Positions 20,174 through 26,541 of a DNA stretch of 26,541 nucleotides are shown here, piece by piece (within the stretch, counting starts at the first letter, position 1; each line of letters begins with the position of its first letter). The notes under the pieces were generated by a model, which worked only from the letters and a program-made list of their open reading frames with translations, had not been told where the DNA came from and made no database searches. Source of the DNA: a virus; IMG/VR virus record IMGVR_UViG_3300025168_000558, positions 1 to 26,541 of that record; one strand, 5' to 3'. A program made the translations under genes and the position numbers.

Positions 20174-21879
20174 TGGCCAAGTCGGAACTTGAAAAAAGAA
20201 AAGAAGCCGTAGCTCGAGGTGAGGTTTATCGTCGTCCGGGTACGGCAAAATTTCACAAAGGGGATGTCGGACCCACGCTAGATAAATTATTTAGTTCCCT
20301 GTCCGACCCTTCATCAGTCGGCAATTATAATCCAGCATTACGACGAGAGAAAAAAGAACTCGGTAACATCAAAAGCGTTCGAGATGAGAGGGAATCCCAG
20401 TACGCCAGTGACAGCCTGGTAAGCGAAGAAACAACACCTGTTCTCGAAGAACTGGCGACACCATACGAAGACATGCAAAGCTTGGAAGCTGAACCAGAGC
20501 TTCCTGCTGGTGGACAATCAACCGGACGTCCTCAAAGCACAGACTTCTCGGACAGAGAAGGCATGGAACGCGGCGACCAATCAGCCGCAGCAGCAGAAGC
20601 AAGAATTTTTGCAGCAGCTCTCACTGGTGACAACGCAGCCCTACGAAACTATCAAGCACGACTTAATCGCTCCGAAGCTAAAGGCCAAGCAGCAGTCAAG
20701 GCACAAGACGATGCGTTTAAGAAGCAACAAGAGCATACTCAGCTTAAAAACGAGGCTCTCGATACTGCCATGGAAAATCGGCAGATTGAGCTTGAAGAAG
20801 AGCGTCAACAGATTGAAGACGCGGCAAAAATAAGAGGCGACACTTTAAACACAAGCCGCGAAGCCATCCGGGCCGCAGAAGACCGCGTTGCTAATTTTGA
20901 GATAGACCCAAAACGAATCTACAAAGACACGGTATCAGCAGTCGGCTCTGCCCTGGCTGTTGCGCTTGGTTCTTTTGGCGCAGCTCTTACAGGCACTGAG
21001 AATACCGCGTTTAAAATTTTAGATGCCGCAGTCGACCGTGACATTGCAGCGCAACGAACTGAGCTGGGTAAACTTCAGTACATGGTAGGTCGCAAAAGTA
21101 GCGAATACCAAATGCTAATGGGCGAACATAAAAACGAACGAGACGTTGAATCTTTGCTGCGGGGCCAAGCCGACAAAGTGTTTTCAATGAAACTAAACGA
21201 AATTGAAGCGCAGTATGGTGCGATGATTGAGCCAGCAAAGATACAAGCCCTCCGCGCACAGCTTCAAGAACGTGCAGCCGACCGTGAAATTACGATGCAC
21301 ACAAGCAAGTTCAATGCGGCCATGAAGAACCGCGCTATGAACATCCAAAGCTACGCAGCAACGGCTCGTGTTAAAGCAATGAACGCCAAAAAGACTGCCG
21401 CAGGATTTAAAGACGCTGACATGCGTAAGTCGATGCGTAACGCCCTGGCCGCACGAGACACAATTGCGTTTGCTAAAAAAGAAATGGAAAAACGAGACAC
21501 AGGTTATGCAGCGGCAATGGGTCGAGGACTCAAAGGGATGACGCCGGGAGTATACACCAGCGAAGACGAATTCGATAACACTATGGGCCGATTGGCAATG
21601 AGCTTAATTACCAGTAAGTCCGGCGCCTCATTTACTGATGTAAGTTACGAGCACATTAAGGAACAGTTGCCCGGTAAAACAGCAACGGTTGACACTGCTT
21701 TAAAGAAACTTGGTGATGCCGAACGAGACCTAAACGCAATTCTCCGTGCCAACTACGACATCATGACGCCTGAGGAACAGATTTACTACGAGCAAACAGT
21801 CGGTGCTCCCCCTCCACGCAACGAAGATCAGACTGCAAACTTCATGGCACTGCTTCAGGGCCAAGAGCTAAGGATGTAA
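20173..21879 (+). CDS. Internal virion / ejection-type protein 2
   Basis: A 568-aa protein starting by TAATG overlap, with GAGGT upstream. It is basic at the N-terminus, disordered and acidic to about residue 140, then long coiled coil (about 160-245). Residues 257-293 (GSALAVALGSFGAALTGTENTAFKILDAAVDRDIAAQ) form a hydrophobic helical block that I recall from interior proteins of environmental podoviruses. Near the C-terminus EDEFDNTMGRLAMSLITSKSGASFTDVSYEHIKEQLP matches another block seen in such proteins. It probably forms part of the interior core or trans-envelope channel during DNA ejection. No lytic transglycosylase motif is seen. Confidence 0.65.
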   Translation: MAKSELEKRKEAVARGEVYRRPGTAKFHKGDVGPTLDKLFSSLSDPSSVGNYNPALRREKKELGNIKSVRDERESQYASDSLVSEETTPVLEELATPYEDMQSLEAEPELPAGGQSTGRPQSTDFSDREGMERGDQSAAAAEARIFAAALTGDNAALRNYQARLNRSEAKGQAAVKAQDDAFKKQQEHTQLKNEALDTAMENRQIELEEERQQIEDAAKIRGDTLNTSREAIRAAEDRVANFEIDPKRIYKDTVSAVGSALAVALGSFGAALTGTENTAFKILDAAVDRDIAAQRTELGKLQYMVGRKSSEYQMLMGEHKNERDVESLLRGQADKVFSMKLNEIEAQYGAMIEPAKIQALRAQLQERAADREITMHTSKFNAAMKNRAMNIQSYAATARVKAMNAKKTAAGFKDADMRKSMRNALAARDTIAFAKKEMEKRDTGYAAAMGRGLKGMTPGVYTSEDEFDNTMGRLAMSLITSKSGASFTDVSYEHIKEQLPGKTATVDTALKKLGDAERDLNAILRANYDIMTPEEQIYYEQTVGAPPPRNEDQTANFMALLQGQELRM

Positions 21880-21886
21880 CTGAGAT

Positions 21887-24800
21887 ATGGCACAGCTTTA
21901 TAATCCAGCGACCCAGCAGTACGAAACGGTTCCTGATAATCAGGTGGTTGAACGAGTGCGAGCTGGTGGATTCAACTTTGCTGATGACGCCATGGTGCCA
22001 GTTGTTATTCCAGGCGGCAAAAAACACAAGATTGAAGCAAAGTATGCACGACGAGCTTTTGAACTTGGAGCTACTTTTGTAGGTGCGGCTGAAGTCAAGG
22101 AGGATGAGCTACGGGAGGAATACTCGAGCGGTTGGGATAACACCCTATCAGCTATAGCGCTTGGTGCTTTATCCGGCGCCACGATGAGCCTGTCGAACGT
22201 TGCGTTGGTGGAATCAGGCATCATCAATAAAGAGACCTTAGACGCTCTTAAAAAGTACCAGACAGCCGGTTACTACGGTGCTGACATTGCCGGTTCTGCT
22301 GCCATGATTTTTGGAACAGGTGGTGTAGGTGGGGTTGCTAAAGCCACTTCAACCCTAGGACGTGCTGTCCAATCGGTTAACATTGTTGGTGGTACAGCCC
22401 GTAAAGCTGCTGCGGCTGGACGCGGGGTCGCAAAGCTCACAATGGGCGGCGCCCCATCAGCAGCTCGTATGCGCGGCGCTAAGGCCCTTGGGCTGTTAAC
22501 TGAGGGTGCTATTGATGCTGGGGCTTACGCGGCGGGAGAGCACCTCTCAGAGGCCATCATGGGTAACCCTAACGCCAATGCTGAGAGTTTGGTCAGCAAT
22601 GTGGGTTTATCGTCAGCTATGGGCGGTGGCTTTTCGTTACTCATCCCAGGCACCGCTGCACTTGGAACCTATGGGAAAGAGAAAGTCGGTGACATGTTCA
22701 CCACTTTTTACCGTTCGGTTTTTGGCGGAGATATCAAGAATCCCACTGCGGCCCAGGATGCTCTCGCTAAGGCCCTCGTGTCGGAAACTACCCCGCTAAA
22801 CAAAACGCTTACCAAAGACGAATACGAAGTCGAGTACGCCAGCGCCCTTAAGAAAATCGAGATGACTGCGGATGGCAGCAGCTATCGTATGACTCAGGAC
22901 AACGTTGCCCTTCAATACCAAGGTGATGTTGTAAAGCTTGAAGCACAACTCGATAAAGTTACGCTGGCAAAAAAAGAACTTACCGACGCCTTTGCCGATG
23001 ACAAGATTGCGTGGCGGGCACTCAAAGACAAGCACGTCAATCAACTTAAAGACGCTCAAGCTCAGCTTGAAGGCATCGACAATATTCAGGCTAATGAGAT
23101 TGCCAAGAAGCTAGCTGAATTTGAAGAGATGGAACTTGCTGTTCAGCACCGAGAGATTCTAAAGAAATTTGAAGGTGAAGAAAAACTTTTAACAGAAGCC
23201 AAAACCCAACTCGACACCGACTACGATGCTGCCAAGAAAACCTTTGAAGCAACTGGCGAAACTGAGAAGAGCGGCTATCAGAAGATTAAAGACAGGGAGT
23301 TCGACCCAACGAACCCAGACAATGCTGTCGACAGGATGCAACGAATAGACGATAGCATCGAAGAAGTCTCTGAATTGCTTATGGGTGAAACGCGAACCAA
23401 CGGTCTCATCGGTAAAATAGAAAGCGGTGTCAACGAAGGCGAGTATGCCGACGACGTTGTGCGTACCGTCTTTGGTGTACTGCACGAGGCCCGAAAGAAA
23501 GCTAAAGCTGACCGGCAAGGATTGCCAAAGGGTCAGGGCAAGATTCAGAACGGTGAAACCGTAATCGACAACATACAAAAGCAAGTCATTGAAACTGTTG
23601 AACGGGTCTTAAAGATACAGGCTCCACGAGCCCCTGGAGCTAAAGGTTCTAAGAAAAAAGGAAAACTAGATACCGATAGATTCTTTGGCGAGACTCAAAC
23701 AAACGCCAGGATGACTCCAGACCTTGACCGTGAACTAAAACAAGAACTGTTTAAAGTGCTCGACAAAGGCCGCAAGCAGCTTGGTGATTTAGCTTTTGGA
23801 CGCAACGTCGAGGGCACTCTTAACTGGGACGTTAAAACAGTGCTTAAAGACCTGTGGTCAGACGTTACATCAATGCAGTCACACAAGGCATTTGGTACCG
23901 CAGGCACAGAACTTAAAGCTGTAAATCAAGCCTGGGAAGCTATGATTGAAGCTCGTAAGAACTTTAGCTCCAAGTTTAGAGGCACAGTTGTCAAAAACGG
24001 TCGCAAGCAAATCGACCCAAAAAAAGTCAAAACTTTTGTTATCAATGCTGGCAACAAAGCAGTCGCAATGGAGCATCGTGCATTAAACGACGTTTATAAC
24101 GCATACCATGGCGCTGCCTCCACAATGTTTCAATTGACGAATCGATTAGGCATTAATGTACCAACCAAGCTTTTCCCAGAATTTTTTGAATCAGTTGTAA
24201 CTCTAAACGGAAGCTATCTTGACATAGCAGAAGCCAACCAAGTTACACGTCTCATCGACGAGCTACTTAAAACCAAACAGAAGCCAGCCGACATAGAAGC
24301 CGAACGAATCCTGGCCGCTAAAGCTACGCATCTTACAGGCGACTACAATACCGCTTCTAAGCTAGGCCGTAAGCTGGATGAAAACGAAAACGCCCTTAAC
24401 GAGCTTAGGACAGGTGGCCTTGCTGAAGAGCAAACCCGCGCAGCCCGCAAGGTTAACGCAGCAAAAGAAGCTGAAGAGGACCGATTGCTTGAGGTTGCCC
24501 GCAACGAAAACACCGATGGCCCACGCGATTCTGTCATCTCGCGCATCAAGGAAATTGATGACAAGCAGGAACGTTTAAGACGTGCCACAGCGGAAGACAC
24601 GACATCTATCGAGCGCGAGCTCGCTGACCTGGAAACCCAAAAAACAGCTCTTACCAAAGAGGCTATGGGTTTACAAAAACCTGAGACATATCGCCCACGT
24701 TTGATGGATGAGCAGGTAGGAGCAATGGGACAGCTCCAAACGCATGGAACGACCTCACCAGCAGGTATGGCAGGCTTTCTACTGGGTGGTGGATGGATAG

Positions 24801-25678
24801 GTGGCGCCGCTGCCACCATGGGTACTTCATCAATAATCCAAAAGATGCGACGGGTTGTAAATCACGAGCGCCGATACCTAGCTTTAATGGACACTCACGA
24901 TACGATTGTACGCTTCCAGGAACGACGGAAAAAAACCATACGTGACTTTGTTCAAGGCAAAATGGACCGATATCTTAAAGACGCAAAGCCTTCCAAGTTT
25001 AGCGTCATCTTAGCATCTGCGGCAAAGAGTGCTGACTTTGGCGCCTTGCTTGAGCCAACATCAGACGACGAGTTTACGGCTGCGGTTGAGCGGTTAAACG
25101 CCATTGAAGCTAACCCTGAAATGAAAGCTAAACTGTTAGACCAGGCTGTCGGCAGAATGGACGATTTCGCACCAGAACACGCCACCGCATCACGCATGAA
25201 ACTAGCTCACGGCTACAGCTTAATGGCTAGCAAGGCTCCTAAAAAGCCAGCTTCAGAACTCTACAGATTAAACCCTACAGAATACACGGCGCCAGATTCT
25301 GAAAAATCACGATTCCAGGGTGACGTAGACTTCATCGAAGACCCGCTAAGTGCATTTGCCGACCGAGCTGCGAATAAAACATTAGCATCACACGAAGTAG
25401 CTACCTGGAAAGAATTTACACCGGAAATGTATCAGGAGTGTGTGCAACAATGCATTGAAGAGATAGGCAAATTGAAAGAGCCAATGGATGCAAGCACACG
25501 AGCAGTCGTAGCTGTTCTAATACCGGGCATCGATCCTACCCGCTCAGGCTCTTACATGAACACACTGAACGCAACACGAGCACAAGGCCAACCGGCCAAA
25601 CCGAATCCACAATCAGCGGCGCTCAAACAGGTGCCACAATCACACATGACACCAACACAACAGCGAGGATACTCATAA
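21887..25678 (+). CDS. Large internal virion / ejection-type protein 3
   Basis: A 1263-aa protein, the largest frame in the window. It opens with a short beta-like region (LYNPATQQYETVPDNQVVERVRAGGF), then a Gly/Ala-rich, partly hydrophobic part (about 85-265) with AIALGALSGATMSLSNVAL, GADIAGSAAMIFGTGGVGG and SSAMGGGFSLLIPGTAALG. Long charged coiled coils fill much of 300-950. A second hydrophobic patch, GMAGFLLGGGWIGGAAATMG, lies near 958-977, followed by a basic helix. This layout fits large proteins that leave the capsid and span the cell envelope. A tape measure is less likely because the tail genes are of the short type. No hydrolase motif is recognised. AGGA lies 12 nt from ATG. Confidence 0.65.
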   Translation: MAQLYNPATQQYETVPDNQVVERVRAGGFNFADDAMVPVVIPGGKKHKIEAKYARRAFELGATFVGAAEVKEDELREEYSSGWDNTLSAIALGALSGATMSLSNVALVESGIINKETLDALKKYQTAGYYGADIAGSAAMIFGTGGVGGVAKATSTLGRAVQSVNIVGGTARKAAAAGRGVAKLTMGGAPSAARMRGAKALGLLTEGAIDAGAYAAGEHLSEAIMGNPNANAESLVSNVGLSSAMGGGFSLLIPGTAALGTYGKEKVGDMFTTFYRSVFGGDIKNPTAAQDALAKALVSETTPLNKTLTKDEYEVEYASALKKIEMTADGSSYRMTQDNVALQYQGDVVKLEAQLDKVTLAKKELTDAFADDKIAWRALKDKHVNQLKDAQAQLEGIDNIQANEIAKKLAEFEEMELAVQHREILKKFEGEEKLLTEAKTQLDTDYDAAKKTFEATGETEKSGYQKIKDREFDPTNPDNAVDRMQRIDDSIEEVSELLMGETRTNGLIGKIESGVNEGEYADDVVRTVFGVLHEARKKAKADRQGLPKGQGKIQNGETVIDNIQKQVIETVERVLKIQAPRAPGAKGSKKKGKLDTDRFFGETQTNARMTPDLDRELKQELFKVLDKGRKQLGDLAFGRNVEGTLNWDVKTVLKDLWSDVTSMQSHKAFGTAGTELKAVNQAWEAMIEARKNFSSKFRGTVVKNGRKQIDPKKVKTFVINAGNKAVAMEHRALNDVYNAYHGAASTMFQLTNRLGINVPTKLFPEFFESVVTLNGSYLDIAEANQVTRLIDELLKTKQKPADIEAERILAAKATHLTGDYNTASKLGRKLDENENALNELRTGGLAEEQTRAARKVNAAKEAEEDRLLEVARNENTDGPRDSVISRIKEIDDKQERLRRATAEDTTSIERELADLETQKTALTKEAMGLQKPETYRPRLMDEQVGAMGQLQTHGTTSPAGMAGFLLGGGWIGGAAATMGTSSIIQKMRRVVNHERRYLALMDTHDTIVRFQERRKKTIRDFVQGKMDRYLKDAKPSKFSVILASAAKSADFGALLEPTSDDEFTAAVERLNAIEANPEMKAKLLDQAVGRMDDFAPEHATASRMKLAHGYSLMASKAPKKPASELYRLNPTEYTAPDSEKSRFQGDVDFIEDPLSAFADRAANKTLASHEVATWKEFTPEMYQECVQQCIEEIGKLKEPMDASTRAVVAVLIPGIDPTRSGSYMNTLNATRAQGQPAKPNPQSAALKQVPQSHMTPTQQRGYS

Positions 25679-26076
25679 TGGCTGGCATCAATCTTAACAA
25701 AACACTCACGGCTGCCGAAGTCGGCCTTGATACCGTTCTCCTAAACGCTTCAAACAACTCAAGCACCATTACGTGTTCGGGCATGAACCAAGCGACTTTT
25801 GTTTTTAATCACAGTGCCCACGCATCTACGCACACATGCACTTTCTATTTTGAAGTCTCAATTGACGACGGTGCTACATTTGCGCGTTTGCAAATTGAAG
25901 ACGGGGCTGCTGTCTCTGTACTGAGTGATTCAAGCTACAGCAAATCCCTAGCTGCAACAGGTGTCTTTGTCATTGACGTACCTATTAACTATTCGCATGT
26001 TCGCATTAAAGCGCTTACGGGTTCCAGCAACGCTGGTGACAAAATGAGCGTTAGTTGCAGACTAGGAGCAATCTAA
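25678..26076 (+). CDS. Small beta-rich structural protein, 132 aa
   Basis: Coupled to the preceding gene by TAATG, with AGGA 8 nt upstream. The product is Ser-, Thr- and Asn-rich with alternating hydrophobic residues (TVLLNASNNSSTITCSGMNQATFVFNHS, CTFYFEVSIDDGATFARLQIEDG, VFVIDVPINYSHVRIKAL), a pattern of a beta sandwich. Similar small proteins beside fibre genes can be tail or head decoration proteins. No specific family is recognised. Confidence 0.6.
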   Translation: MAGINLNKTLTAAEVGLDTVLLNASNNSSTITCSGMNQATFVFNHSAHASTHTCTFYFEVSIDDGATFARLQIEDGAAVSVLSDSSYSKSLAATGVFVIDVPINYSHVRIKALTGSSNAGDKMSVSCRLGAI

Positions 26077-26541
26077 TGGCTGGCTTTAGAACTCGCAGAC
26101 AAATCGTAAGCGCAGCCGGTGCGAAAATTGCCGATGCAAAAGCCGTTTCTTTTGAGTTGGAATCGACCGATGGAAAGGATTACGTATCCATCAGCACGGA
26201 TGACTCAAATCCGACCGTTGTGCTAGGAAAGGATGGCGCAAAAGTTGGGGTTGGCGTGGCATCACCTGCACACTTGCTTCACGTCCAAGACGGCGACGCG
26301 GCGGTGGTTACTAATTCGGACGATGCTTTATCCAAGAGCTTAGTATTTACCAAATCCCGAAATAATGGAGATGGCTCTCATACCCCCGTTGCTGATAATG
26401 ATGTGATCGGAACTATACAGTTTAAGGCTTCCAACGGTGCCGCATTTTCGGACGTTGCATCTATACGAGCGCAGATAGATGGCGAGCCGGGAGCAGCGGC
26501 GTCTATCTCTTCAATTAGTGCAGCGGGTGCAGGGTATACGG
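26076..26541 (+). CDS. N-terminal part of a tail fibre or spike, running off the right edge
   Basis: ATG 26076 overlaps the previous stop (TAATG), with TAGGAG 7 nt upstream, and the frame stays open to the window end (155 codons). The start MAGFRTRRQIVSAAGAKIADAK is followed by VGVGVASPAHLLHVQDGDAAV, close to the VGIGTxSPxxxLHV block of phage fibres, and by LVFTKSRNNGDGSHTPVADND with GTIQFKASNGAAFSDVASIRAQIDG, another block common in fibres that end in an S74 chaperone domain. The receptor-binding part and any S74 domain would lie beyond the window. Confidence 0.75.
   Translation, partial: MAGFRTRRQIVSAAGAKIADAKAVSFELESTDGKDYVSISTDDSNPTVVLGKDGAKVGVGVASPAHLLHVQDGDAAVVTNSDDALSKSLVFTKSRNNGDGSHTPVADNDVIGTIQFKASNGAAFSDVASIRAQIDGEPGAAASISSISAAGAGYT

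Noticed and set aside
22796-24819. Several leftward frames of 65-158 aa opposite the 1263-aa gene
   Set aside because: All are antisense to a continuous large gene, have no SD or operon context, and show Ser- or Phe/Leu-rich shadow composition.
21887-25678. Tape-measure protein
   Set aside because: Its length and helical nature would fit, but the neighbouring adaptor and nozzle genes indicate a short tail, and no tail-tube or tail chaperone genes are present.

Overview
The window is most likely part of a tailed-phage genome (free phage or integrated prophage) with a short-tailed, podovirus-like virion plan. The right arm carries large terminase, portal, scaffold, major capsid protein, head-tail adaptor, tail nozzle, several large helical ejection-type proteins and the start of a fibre gene. 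I see no tape measure, sheath or tail-tube gene. A complete tyrosine recombinase on the left suggests a temperate phage or prophage. The host cannot be named from the sequence; nothing points beyond a bacterial host using ordinary Shine-Dalgarno initiation.

Left arm, 1-4285, minus strand: at least nine small to medium genes read leftward. In order of transcription they are a 95-aa unknown, a pair of related proteins sharing an NLxRGxWS N-terminus, a Gp88-like Cys-cluster protein, a 41-aa protein, a 37-aa protein, the integrase, a 148-aa unknown, a small membrane protein and a partial gene leaving the window. Most starts follow an almost identical leader element, AAAGGAAGCAA. Several gene groups are separated by hairpin terminators facing left, two of which share a 13-nt tail.

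Switch region, 4286-4598: a 313-bp gene-free divergent region with overlapping dyads, one rightward terminator-like hairpin and a G-run/C-run hairpin.

Right arm, first cassette, 4599-6007, plus strand: four overlapping genes encoding a ribbon-helix-helix protein with a lysine-rich tail, a possible zinc protein, a HIT-family protein and a 154-aa unknown. A 161-bp gap follows; it carries dyads and an inverted copy of the left-arm leader element.

Right arm, packaging and virion module, 6169 to the end, plus strand: probable small terminase, GNAT-like protein, 89-aa protein, large terminase, 63-aa protein, portal, scaffold, major capsid protein, 71-aa protein, adaptor, small beta protein, very large nozzle protein, four proteins of the ejection/interior type (one ending in an S74-like domain), a small beta-rich protein and a partial fibre. 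Most of these genes touch or overlap (often TAATG), consistent with one late transcription unit. The only sizeable gap holds a GC-rich hairpin at 13567-13585.

Start sites were chosen by ATG plus Shine-Dalgarno sequence or by stop-start overlap. Several longer frames open only on TTG or GTG and were trimmed. Family names come from remembered motifs, since no searches were possible.
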